Shown: one piece after another, positions 44,276 to 52,548 of the stretch
Numbering within the stretch: position 1 is the stretch's first letter
Layout of the letters: the number at the start of each line of letters is the position of its first letter
NCBI GenBank assembly: GCA_046155615.1
Contig: JBJXFP010000175.1
Location: 62,001 to 126,000, forward strand
Origin: JANNVZ01 sp046155615
Lineage (GTDB): Bacteria > Bacteroidota > Bacteroidia > Flavobacteriales_D > Sanyastnellaceae
Reading direction: 5' to 3'
Length of the DNA: 64,000 bases
The notes under the pieces: generated by a model
Seen by the model: the letters and a program-made list of their open reading frames with translations, nothing else
Told to the model about the DNA's origin: nothing
Databases searched by the model: none
Translations under genes and position numbers: made by a program

Positions 44276-44805
44276 ATGCCTTGCCCTGCTTTGATGCGCT
44301 CTATCTGCGCCATGTGATGCCTGATGTGGTTGAACATAAATTCAATGGCCTGCAACACATTCAACATGCCGGCTGCAGGTTGCCGAAACACCAGCCTGTC
44401 ATAATGTTCAGGATTCACTGTTGCAAAAAATTCCTCCATCTCCTTGCGCAGCCTGCCCCAATGCGTGGTCATCTGTGCAAATGTGAAATGGCCAGTGGGT
44501 TCAGGCAAAACAGATGGCGCCTTGTATCGTTCGTGTGAAGCCAGCCGTGTATTTACAGCTATGCTGTTTTTGATGTGTTCTTCACCGGTAACCTCAAGGG
44601 TGTCCCAGCCACTGCTGCTTTTCTTTTTCATATAGCCAAGTGTGCCCATCTCTGCTGACATGATGTGCTCTATCACCTGGTTGGCACTCCAGCCTTCGGC
44701 AGGTTGCCATTGTAATTCATCATCACTCCAGACTTTGAGTGGTTTCAGAAATTCATCTTTCACCTTCGATAATTCAGTCAAGCGTATTTGCAATTCTTCA
44801 TTCAT
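44272..44805 (-). CDS. DinB family protein
   Basis: 177 residues of a four-helix bundle. Metal-ligand histidines sit in WSANQVIEHIMSAEMG (His47), and in the last helix in EFMFNHIRHHMAQIERIKAG. The front RLTELSKVKDEFLKPLKVWSDDELQWQP is typical. DinB/YfiT proteins are putative metal-dependent thiol S-transferases; partners here are unknown. It lies 24 bp downstream of elaA and is coupled to the O-antigen ligase. Confidence 0.88.
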   Translation of the reverse strand: MNEELQIRLTELSKVKDEFLKPLKVWSDDELQWQPAEGWSANQVIEHIMSAEMGTLGYMKKKSSSGWDTLEVTGEEHIKNSIAVNTRLASHERYKAPSVLPEPTGHFTFAQMTTHWGRLRKEMEEFFATVNPEHYDRLVFRQPAAGMLNVLQAIEFMFNHIRHHMAQIERIKAGQGI

Positions 44806-44829
44806 GATTTCAATTTTTTTTGGCCAAGG

Positions 44830-45282
44830 TTAGGGAGTGTAGAGCATTTCGATATGTGGAATGTCATCTTCCATGTATTCCTTGCCTGTGCATACAAAGT
44901 CATATCCCTCATAAAACTTTTGCAGGTAGCTCTGTGCAGATATGCGGATGGGCGGGTTGTTCTGTTCTGTTTTGAAATAGTCCATCGCGCGTTGCATCAG
45001 CTCGCGGCCAAGGCCTGCCCTGCGCACCTGTGCGGAGGTGGCTACGCGGCCTACGCTCCATTCCGCATAGCTCACACCCGGCTTCACCAATCGTGCGCAG
45101 GCATACATAGTACCGTCATCTGCTGTGGCAAACAGGTGCAGGCTTTTTTTGTCTTTGCCGTCTGCATCTTGGTAGGGGCAGTTTTGCTCCACTACAAATA
45201 CCTGCATGCGCAGGGCGAGCAGCTCGTAAAGTTCATCTGCCGTCAGCGCCTCCCAGTATTTTATGTGCCATGTCACCTTCAT
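44830..45282 (-). CDS. elaA: ElaA-type GNAT acetyltransferase
   Basis: 150 residues. The ElaA signature is clear: LYELLALRMQVFVVEQNCPYQDADGKD near the start, ACARLVKPGVSYAEWSVGRVATSAQVRRAGLGRELM with the acetyl-CoA loop RRAGLG, and ISAQSYLQKFYEGYDFVCTG before the end. Physiological substrate unknown. First of an elaA-dinB-ligase run on the minus strand, divergent from the ABC-F gene. Confidence 0.93.
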   Translation of the reverse strand: MKVTWHIKYWEALTADELYELLALRMQVFVVEQNCPYQDADGKDKKSLHLFATADDGTMYACARLVKPGVSYAEWSVGRVATSAQVRRAGLGRELMQRAMDYFKTEQNNPPIRISAQSYLQKFYEGYDFVCTGKEYMEDDIPHIEMLYTP

Positions 45283-45299
45283 TGTGCGGGCAATGTAAT

Positions 45300-45362
45300 G
45301 GCAGTGGACAGCAGCCGGTAGTCAGTGGGCAGTTGCCGCCCACAGGCCCCTGACTACTAACC
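45300..45362. repeat. CAGT heptamer repeat with 8-bp inverted repeat, elaA/ABC-F gap
   Basis: Consecutive 7-bp units GGCAGTG, GACAGCA, GCCGGTA, GTCAGTG, GGCAGTT, GCCGCCC span 45300-45341. GTAGTCAG (45318-45325) is the exact complement of CTGACTAC (45350-45357), and an inner TGGGC/GCCCA pair makes a two-part hairpin. It lies upstream of the -7 box for the ABC-F gene, so it is unlikely to be in that mRNA leader. Confidence 0.7.
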
Positions 45363-45367
45363 ACCGC

Positions 45368-45375
45368 TACATTCG
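45368..45375 (+). promoter_or_regulatory. Candidate -7 box for the ABC-F gene
   Basis: TACATTCG followed by C, 12 bp before the ATG at 45387. It would give a leader of only a few bases. No -33 TTG at the right spacing. Confidence 0.35.
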
Positions 45376-45386
45376 CGCCCCTCAAA

Positions 45387-47252
45387 ATGAACTACCTCTC
45401 CGTAGAAAATCTCACCAAATCATTCGGTATCAACAGCTTGTTTGAAGACCTTTCATTTGGTATTGACAAAGGACAAAAAATTGCACTTGTAGCGCGCAAT
45501 GGTGCAGGCAAGAGTTCTCTTTTCAGAATTCTTGTAGGCTTGGATACGCCAGATTCAGGCAGCGTTACATACAACAAAGAAGTGCGTCTGGGTTTTCTTT
45601 CGCAAGGGCAGGAATTAGATGATAGCAAAACAATTCTTGACAACATATTTTCATCAGACAGCCCCAAGACACGGGCCATAGCTGCCTATGAAAAAGCAGT
45701 GGAGAGCCATGATGAGAAAGCCATGCAGGCCGCGCACGATGCCATGGACAGGAACAATGCATGGGACTATGAAGCACGTGCGCGCGAGGTACTTGGCAAG
45801 CTGGATATCCATGATTTGGAGCGCATAGTGGGTATGCTCAGCGGTGGTCAAAAACGCAGAATAGCCCTTGCCAAAGTGCTGATAGAGGAGCCGGATTTGG
45901 TATTGCTGGATGAGCCAACCAACCACCTTGATCTAGAGATGATAGAGTGGCTTGAGGAATTTCTGTCGCAGAGCAACATGACCATTTTCATGATTACACA
46001 CGACAGATATTTTTTAGAAAACATTACAGATGAAATTCTTGAGATGGAGAACAAATCGCTCTACAGATACAAGGGCAATTTCTCATACTATCTTGAGAAA
46101 AAAGCAGAGCGCGAGCAGTTGGAGAGTGTGGTGCGTGGCAAGCAGGAGATGCTTTTCAAAAAAGAATTGGAGTGGGCGCGCAAGATGCCACGTGCACGCA
46201 CGGTGAAGAGCAAATCGCGCATGGGCGATTTCTTCGAGTTGAAACAATCGCTCATCAAGAACAACGACCCTGATGCGCTTGAATTGGAAATAAACATGAG
46301 CCGCATGGGAAGCAAGATTGTGGAGTTTCACCGTGTGCGCAAATCGTATGGTGATGTAAACATTCTGGATGGTTTCGACTATGTGTTCAAGAACAAAGAG
46401 AAGATTGGAATAGTGGGTCGAAATGGAACCGGCAAGACTACTTTCCTGAACATGCTTATACAACAACTGGAGCCAGATGGCGGCAAAGTGGTTGTGGGAG
46501 AAACAGTTGTATTTGGTTACTTCAATCAGCAAGGCATGGAGCTGAAAGAAGGACTGCGACTGATAGAAATGGTGCGCGAAGTAGCTGATTATATCCCACT
46601 CACCAAAGGAAAAACCATAACTGCAGCACAAATGCTCGAGCGATTTATGTTCAGCAAACAACAACACAGCACTTTTGTGGAAAAGCTGAGCGGTGGAGAG
46701 CGAAAGCGTTTGCAGTTGCTGATGGTGCTAATGAAAAATCCGAACTTCCTGATATTGGATGAGCCTACAAACGACTTGGATGTGTTCACTCTTGCCGCAC
46801 TGGAAGATTACCTGCTCTACTATCCTGGTTGTTTGCTCATCGTAAGTCACGACAGGTACTTTTTAGACAAGCTCGTGGACCACATGTTTGTGCTGGATGG
46901 TGATGGCGGTGTGCGCGATATACTTGGCAACTATGATGCATATCGCAGAATAGAAGAGCAACGAAGTACACAGAAATCAGCAGCCAAGCGCGAAGCCGTA
47001 ATAGATAAAAAAGCTGAAAAGGCAGAAACGCAGAAAACAAAACTGAGCTTCAAAGAGAAACATGAACTGGAACAAATAGAGAAAGATTTGCCGCGGCTTG
47101 AAACTGAGAAAAAGATGTGGGAAGAGAAACTTGCATCCAACATCACCGACCATGAAGAACTGATTGTAGCTACAGAAAAACTTGGCGCTGTGGTAACTGA
47201 ACTGGATGAAAAAACAATGCGGTGGATAGAGTTGAGCGAGTACGCGGTTTAA
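45387..47252 (+). CDS. ABC-F family ATPase (Uup-like ribosome-associated)
   Basis: 621 residues, soluble, with two ABC domains and no membrane segments. Domain 1 has Walker A ARNGAGKSSL (residue ~36), signature LSGGQKRR and Walker B LVLLDEPTNHLDLEMIEWL. Domain 2 has GRNGTGKTTF, LSGGERKR and FLILDEPTNDLDVFTL. A charged linker joins them (KKELEWARKMPRARTVKSKSR, the P-site tRNA interaction motif region). The C-terminal ~80 residues are a coiled coil, as in Uup. ABC-F proteins bind the ribosomal E-site and rescue stalled complexes; the C-terminal coiled coil and length fit Uup best, which may also bind branched DNA. Its stop overlaps the convergent hydrolase stop by 4 bp. Confidence 0.94.
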   Translation: MNYLSVENLTKSFGINSLFEDLSFGIDKGQKIALVARNGAGKSSLFRILVGLDTPDSGSVTYNKEVRLGFLSQGQELDDSKTILDNIFSSDSPKTRAIAAYEKAVESHDEKAMQAAHDAMDRNNAWDYEARAREVLGKLDIHDLERIVGMLSGGQKRRIALAKVLIEEPDLVLLDEPTNHLDLEMIEWLEEFLSQSNMTIFMITHDRYFLENITDEILEMENKSLYRYKGNFSYYLEKKAEREQLESVVRGKQEMLFKKELEWARKMPRARTVKSKSRMGDFFELKQSLIKNNDPDALELEINMSRMGSKIVEFHRVRKSYGDVNILDGFDYVFKNKEKIGIVGRNGTGKTTFLNMLIQQLEPDGGKVVVGETVVFGYFNQQGMELKEGLRLIEMVREVADYIPLTKGKTITAAQMLERFMFSKQQHSTFVEKLSGGERKRLQLLMVLMKNPNFLILDEPTNDLDVFTLAALEDYLLYYPGCLLIVSHDRYFLDKLVDHMFVLDGDGGVRDILGNYDAYRRIEEQRSTQKSAAKREAVIDKKAEKAETQKTKLSFKEKHELEQIEKDLPRLETEKKMWEEKLASNITDHEELIVATEKLGAVVTELDEKTMRWIELSEYAV

Positions 47253-48277
47253 TCCACTTTGCTCGTTACCACCCGCTTCCAAAGCGCCTTCCACAACACG
47301 CCTATTTGACCTTCCTGCATTTCAGGCTCCACAGGACGCCCCACCCAATTGCCATTTTCATTTACGATTTCAAAATACCAGAAGAAGGCCTTGTGCGCCT
47401 CAGTATCGGTGCTCCATCCCCTGCCCCACTTGCACACAAAAAAGTGTAGTTCGCCATCTACTTCGCGCACAATGTATTTGCCCTGGCTGAACCATTTCAG
47501 CACTTTGATGATGTCTTGTGCCGGGTGGTTGGTAAGCAAATGCTCGTTGCGTTCAAAGGGAACCCATTCCACTTCACTTTCCTGTTGAAGCACTGAATAT
47601 TCGCACACCCAGAGTGTGTCTGGCGTAGTAGCGACTCCACCCCAAAGCCAGTTGTTAAAGATGCTTGGCGGTGTGTCTATATCGTCCACTTTGATGTGTT
47701 GCCTTTCCAGTTCGCTTGTAATGTGCTGATGCACTGTGTGCTTGTTCATACAGGTATAGCCCATGTAAAGGAAGCACCACAACACACCCATCCAAGCCCA
47801 GCGAATTCTGCGGTGGTTTTCTCTTCGCAGGAAGAGGCACACAATGAGGCAAATCATGAAAGGGAAGGTCCAGAATGGATCTACCACAGATATGTTGTCG
47901 AAGCCAACCATATAATTGGTGAACGGCAGAAAAAGCTGTGTGCCGTATGTGGTACAGCAATCGAGTAAGGTGTGTGTGAGAAAACATAAGTACCACACTA
48001 CATACCACATCCTGAATGTGTATTGCCTTTTAAAAATGCGATAGCACATCCAAGCAAATGGAATAGCGAGCAACAGATGTACAAACATGCTATGGCTGTA
48101 TCCACGGTGTATTTGCAGCTTGAATATTTCATCTGTAAAAAATGGATTGAGCAGAATGTCCAAATCCGGAATAGTGCCTGCGATGGCACCTATCAATTGA
48201 GCCTTGTTGCCAATCTTTTTGCCCAAAGCTATTTCGCCAACAGCAGCACCCAATACTATTTGTGAAAGTGAATCCAA
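47249..48277 (-). CDS. YdjM-type membrane-bound metal-dependent hydrolase
   Basis: 342 residues from TTG 48277, chosen because the family begins M-DSLSQIVLGAAVGEIALG; an in-frame ATG at 48310 would add 11 residues. Features of the LexA-binding, inner-membrane-associated hydrolase family are IAGTIPDLDILLNPF (acidic metal site), IHRGYSHSMFVHLLLAIPFAWM (His-rich) and FLTHTLLDCCTTYGTQLFLPF. Five hydrophobic segments place it in the inner membrane. Some homologues are SOS-induced, but no LexA box was found here. The C-terminal ~120 residues are soluble and not recognised. Confidence 0.85.
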   Translation of the reverse strand: MDSLSQIVLGAAVGEIALGKKIGNKAQLIGAIAGTIPDLDILLNPFFTDEIFKLQIHRGYSHSMFVHLLLAIPFAWMCYRIFKRQYTFRMWYVVWYLCFLTHTLLDCCTTYGTQLFLPFTNYMVGFDNISVVDPFWTFPFMICLIVCLFLRRENHRRIRWAWMGVLWCFLYMGYTCMNKHTVHQHITSELERQHIKVDDIDTPPSIFNNWLWGGVATTPDTLWVCEYSVLQQESEVEWVPFERNEHLLTNHPAQDIIKVLKWFSQGKYIVREVDGELHFFVCKWGRGWSTDTEAHKAFFWYFEIVNENGNWVGRPVEPEMQEGQIGVLWKALWKRVVTSKVD

Positions 48278-48336
48278 TGCAATAAAAATTTGCGCGAAGT
48301 AACAGACCATGCTGCATTCAACGCATACCAGTCATC

Positions 48337-48343
48337 TACTTTG
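48337..48343 (+). promoter_or_regulatory. Candidate -7 box for hutH
   Basis: TACTTTG, one base shorter than the TAnnTTTG consensus, 30 bp before GTG 48367. It supports the GTG rather than the TTG (48355) as start. Confidence 0.3.
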
Positions 48344-48366
48344 CGCAATCTTATTTGCTTCATACT

Positions 48367-49845
48367 GTGGACAATCACCATTATATCAATCCTTCTGAAA
48401 GGCTTACACTGCAGGCCATTCAACAAATTATTTCACAACAGAAAAAAATTGCACTCAGTGATGAAGCAATAAAACGAATAGAAAAGTGCCGCCACTTCTT
48501 AGACCATCATTTGCCGCAGGCCAAGGCACCTGTGTATGGTATCAACACCGGATTTGGTTCTTTGTGCAATACAGTCATTGCAGATAGCGAGCTGGAGCAA
48601 TTACAGAAAAATCTATTGCTCTCACATGCATGTGGCATTGGTGAGGAAGTGCCTCCGGCAATTGTAAAAATGATGTTGTTGCTGAAAGCACAGGGACTGA
48701 GCTATGGACACAGCGGTGTGCAACTGAGCACTGTGCAGCGGCTTATTGAATTCTATAACCACAATATGCTTCCGGTAGTTTATCAGCAAGGTTCGCTTGG
48801 TGCCAGTGGCGATTTAGCTCCGCTTGCACACCTTGCCCTGCCCCTCATTGGCGAGGGTGAAGTATGCTACAAGGGTGTGAAAATGAAAAGTGTTGACGCA
48901 CTTCAAAAAGCCGGAATGCAACCAATCATGCTGAAAAGCAAAGAAGGTCTTGCCCTCATCAACGGCACACAGTTCATGAGCGCTTATGCTACACACATTT
49001 TGATAGAAGCTGAAAATCTGATGAACAAAAGCACCAGCATTGCTGCCATGAGTATAGATGCTTTTGATGCGAGGCCCGAACCTTTTGATGATTTGATACA
49101 CACTGTGAGACCGCATGGTCAGCGAAAAATTGCTGCACAACTGCGCAGTGCTTTGTCAGGCAGCGAAATTCAGATGCAGAAAAAGGAACATGTGCAAGAC
49201 CCTTATAGTTTCCGCTGCATCCCTCAGGTGCATGGCGCAAGTGCTGACGCAATAAACTATGTGAGTGGTGTGGTGGAAACAGAAATCAATTCAGTTACAG
49301 ACAATCCAATCATCTTTCCTGATGAGGAAAAAATAATCTCAGGAGGAAATTTTCACGGTCAGCCGCTTGCACTTGCGCTCGATTTTTTGTGCCTTGCACT
49401 GGCAGAATTGGGCAGCATATCAGAACGAAGAACCTATAAACTAATCAGTGGGCAGCGCGGCCTGCCTCCCTACTTAGCCGGTGAAGCCGGGCTTAACAGC
49501 GGCTTTATGATACCGCAATACACTTCTGCAAGCATTGTATCGCAAAACAAACAACTGTGTACCCCTGCAAGCATTGACAGCATAGACAGCAGTAACGGAC
49601 AAGAAGACCATGTAAGCATGGGAGCCAACGCAGCTACCAAATGCCTTCGCGTATTGGAAAATGTGCGCAGCATATTTTCCATCGAGCTGCTGAACGCTGC
49701 ACAAGCACTAGATTTCAGAAGACCATTGAAAAGTTCAAGTCAGGTAGAGTCAATGCATCAGCAAGTACGAAAACTTGTAGGCTTTAGCAGCAAAGACGAA
49801 TACCTGCATGCGGCAATAATGAAATGCCGCGCTTTGCTTGAATAA
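48367..49845 (+). CDS. hutH: Histidine ammonia-lyase
   Basis: 492 residues from GTG 48367. No ATG is available near the N-terminus; an in-frame TTG at 48355 adds four residues. It removes ammonia from histidine to form urocanate. The MIO prosthetic group arises from the Ala-Ser-Gly in GSLGASGDLAPLAHLALPL; the catalytic Tyr lies in PVYGINTGFGSLCN, and further active-site segments are QDPYSFRCIPQVHGA and FHGQPLALALDFLCLALAE. The other hut genes (hutU, hutI, hutG) are not in the window, so the histidine-degradation genes are dispersed. The related tyrosine or phenylalanine lyase is possible, but the HutH-type residues around MIO favour histidine. Confidence 0.93.
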   Translation: MDNHHYINPSERLTLQAIQQIISQQKKIALSDEAIKRIEKCRHFLDHHLPQAKAPVYGINTGFGSLCNTVIADSELEQLQKNLLLSHACGIGEEVPPAIVKMMLLLKAQGLSYGHSGVQLSTVQRLIEFYNHNMLPVVYQQGSLGASGDLAPLAHLALPLIGEGEVCYKGVKMKSVDALQKAGMQPIMLKSKEGLALINGTQFMSAYATHILIEAENLMNKSTSIAAMSIDAFDARPEPFDDLIHTVRPHGQRKIAAQLRSALSGSEIQMQKKEHVQDPYSFRCIPQVHGASADAINYVSGVVETEINSVTDNPIIFPDEEKIISGGNFHGQPLALALDFLCLALAELGSISERRTYKLISGQRGLPPYLAGEAGLNSGFMIPQYTSASIVSQNKQLCTPASIDSIDSSNGQEDHVSMGANAATKCLRVLENVRSIFSIELLNAAQALDFRRPLKSSSQVESMHQQVRKLVGFSSKDEYLHAAIMKCRALLE

Positions 49846-49968
49846 CAGGCCAGATTTCGAATCCCTTTGAATCTGTGCGAGTGAACTTGACCTATCTCAC
49901 GTTTACATGCCTTAACAATTAGTTGCATACACCAACGGATAACTTGCCGCCTTTCCAATTCATCTTGA

Positions 49969-52536
49969 ATGATAAAATACTTCTATACAGTACAGATAAT
50001 CTTATGCACAATGGCCGCCATGGCACAGCCCGGAGGCGGCAGGCCGGGCGGCATTCAACAACCCACCACGTGTAAAATTTACGGCAAGGTGATGGATGGC
50101 AGCAGCAAAGCCAAACTTGAATTTGCCGTTGTAACAGTGATACTGCAATCGCAACTATCCGATACTTCCAACTATGCCAATGCTGTGGTAACAGGGGGTA
50201 TAACATCATCCAATGGCGATTTTCTGATAGAAGAAGTACCACTGATGAAAACTGTAACCTTCAAGGTGAACATGTTGGGCTACAAGGAATACACAACCAC
50301 CTATACATTCACTAAAGTAGAACAGGACCTTGGCAACATCAAGCTGGAAATAGAAGCAACTGCAGCAGTGGTGATAGATGGCAGCGACCCGGCATACAAG
50401 ATTGAATTTGACAAAAAAGTTTTTGATGTAGAAAAAAATCCGCTGGCTGCCGGAGGCACCGCGGAAGATGTGCTGAGGAATGTACCCAGCCTCCAGGTGG
50501 ATATGGATGGCAATGTGAGTATGCGCAACACCGCACCACAGATATTCATAGATGGCAGGCCTACCACATTGAGCATTGATCAGATTCCGGCTGATGCCAT
50601 CAAGAGCATAGAGGTAATATCGAACCCGGGTGCAAAGTTTGATGCAAGCGGAGGAGGTGGCGGCATTGTAAACATAGTGATGAAACACAACCGCGGCATG
50701 GGCTACAACGGCAGCGTTCGCGCAGGGGTTGACAGCAGGCCAAGGTTCAACACAGGTGTGGACTTCAACCTGCGCGAAGGCAAACTCAACTTTTTCGGCA
50801 ACGGAAATTTCAACCAGCGAAAGAGCATCAGTGAAGGATATACCCAGCGCACCGACCTTACACGCACACCCAATACTTTTCTGTACCAGACCCAACGCAG
50901 CACCAACTTCGGTTTTTTCGGAAGCGGAAAAATTGGTCTTGATTTTTTTGCAGACAACCGCAACACGTTCACACTTTCACAATCGCTCAACCGAGGTGAG
51001 TTCGCACCGGAAGACATCATCAATTCGCGTACCGACACGCTTACAAATGATGACGCGAACAATCCCTTTACACTCTACACACGAAGCACAAATACCAAAA
51101 GAGAATTTCAGAATCTCGGTACAAGTTTGCTATACAAACATCTGTTTGCCAAAGACGGAACTGAGCTTACAGCCGATGCCAACTTCAACAAAATAGAAAG
51201 TGAATTCACCGGTATATACAATAGCCGCTACGATGATTCAGATGAAATAGCACAAAAACAAAGTGGTGGTTCGCAGCAGGAGTTATTGGTAGTGCAGTCC
51301 GACTTTGTTTCTAAACTGACAGACAAGAAAAAATTTGAAACAGGAGTGCGTACATCTGTGCGACACTATGAAAGCATTTATCAGAATTTTCAATTGAACA
51401 ACAGCACACAACAATATGACGAAATAAAATCATTGCTCGTGAATTATGAATATGTGGATCAGGTATATGCTGCATACACATCTTTAAGCATCAATGCGGA
51501 GAAGTGGAAATATCAGGCAGGGCTGCGTTTTGAGAGCAGTGACTACTCTGCGAAGTTGAGAGATACCACGCTCACTTTTCGCAACAATTATCCGCTGAGT
51601 GTATTTCCTTCGGTGTTCATCACACGTGTTATCAACGACAAACAGGACATCCAAATAGCGCTATCGCGCAAAATCAACCGGCCATCATTCATGCAGTTGA
51701 TTCCATTTACTGACTATACCGATTCGCTGAATGTGAGCCGCGGCAATCCTGCACTGAAGCCGGAGTTTACCAACTTAGCCGAACTCTCTTACCAATACAA
51801 CATCAACAAACAAAACACTTTTCTGGCAACCGCTTATGCACGCTATACCACTGATCTTACGGTGCGCAATCAGATAGCAGAGTACAGCGAACTCCTTGCT
51901 CAGGATATTGTGATAAACACGTATGACAATGCCAGCAGCAGCCTTGCTTTCGGATTGGAATTGGTAAGTAAAAACACCTTGACTAAATGGATGGAGCTTA
52001 CAGCCAATCTGAATCTTTATCGGAGCAGTATTGATGGCACCAACATCAGTAAGGAACTCTCCAATTCGCTCAGCAGCTATTGGCTAAAAACCAATGTCAT
52101 TTTCAGATTACCGCAAAACTTCACGTTTCAGGCCATGTTTGACTACAGCAGCCGCAGATCGCTGGAGGTAGGTAGCAGCGAGCGTGGTGGTGTTATGGGC
52201 GGAGGTGGTGGCCCGGGAGGTGGGGGTGGTGGATTTGGCGGTGGCAGCAACAACACTGTGCAAGGTTATGTACGCCCTACTTATGGCTTAGACCTTTCGC
52301 TGCGCAAAGAGTTTTTGAAAAACAAAAACATGAGCCTCAGCCTGAGCATGCAAGATGTGCTGAAGACACGAATCAACTACACGCACACGGGCACTTCACT
52401 ATTCATTCAAGACACTTACCGCAGGCGCGACTGGCAGGTGCTTCGCCTTCAATTTAGCTGGAAGTTTGGTAAGGTGGATTCATCACTTTTCAAACGGAAG
52501 AACAACAAGCAAAGTGAAGGTGGAATGGAGGGCTAA
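49969..52536 (+). CDS. TonB-like outer-membrane receptor, OMP_b-brl_3 family
   Basis: 855 residues with a signal peptide ending MAAMAQ. Residues ~35-130 form a carboxypeptidase-like regulatory domain (CKIYGKVMDGSSKAKLEFAVV, FKVNMLGYKEYTTTY), then a plug domain with TAEDVLRNVPSLQVDMDGNVSM, PADAIKSIEVISNPGAKFDASGGGG with IVNIVMK. The rest is a beta-barrel of roughly 22 strands ending WQVLRLQFSWKFGKVDSSLF. No TonB box is obvious after the signal peptide. Two glycine-rich loops are odd: QPGGGRPGG just after the signal peptide and MGGGGGPGGGGGGFGGGS near residue 745, probably flexible surface or periplasmic linkers. Ligand unknown. Confidence 0.92.
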   Translation: MIKYFYTVQIILCTMAAMAQPGGGRPGGIQQPTTCKIYGKVMDGSSKAKLEFAVVTVILQSQLSDTSNYANAVVTGGITSSNGDFLIEEVPLMKTVTFKVNMLGYKEYTTTYTFTKVEQDLGNIKLEIEATAAVVIDGSDPAYKIEFDKKVFDVEKNPLAAGGTAEDVLRNVPSLQVDMDGNVSMRNTAPQIFIDGRPTTLSIDQIPADAIKSIEVISNPGAKFDASGGGGGIVNIVMKHNRGMGYNGSVRAGVDSRPRFNTGVDFNLREGKLNFFGNGNFNQRKSISEGYTQRTDLTRTPNTFLYQTQRSTNFGFFGSGKIGLDFFADNRNTFTLSQSLNRGEFAPEDIINSRTDTLTNDDANNPFTLYTRSTNTKREFQNLGTSLLYKHLFAKDGTELTADANFNKIESEFTGIYNSRYDDSDEIAQKQSGGSQQELLVVQSDFVSKLTDKKKFETGVRTSVRHYESIYQNFQLNNSTQQYDEIKSLLVNYEYVDQVYAAYTSLSINAEKWKYQAGLRFESSDYSAKLRDTTLTFRNNYPLSVFPSVFITRVINDKQDIQIALSRKINRPSFMQLIPFTDYTDSLNVSRGNPALKPEFTNLAELSYQYNINKQNTFLATAYARYTTDLTVRNQIAEYSELLAQDIVINTYDNASSSLAFGLELVSKNTLTKWMELTANLNLYRSSIDGTNISKELSNSLSSYWLKTNVIFRLPQNFTFQAMFDYSSRRSLEVGSSERGGVMGGGGGPGGGGGGFGGGSNNTVQGYVRPTYGLDLSLRKEFLKNKNMSLSLSMQDVLKTRINYTHTGTSLFIQDTYRRRDWQVLRLQFSWKFGKVDSSLFKRKNNKQSEGGMEG

Positions 52537-52548
52537 ACTTCCTGAACA

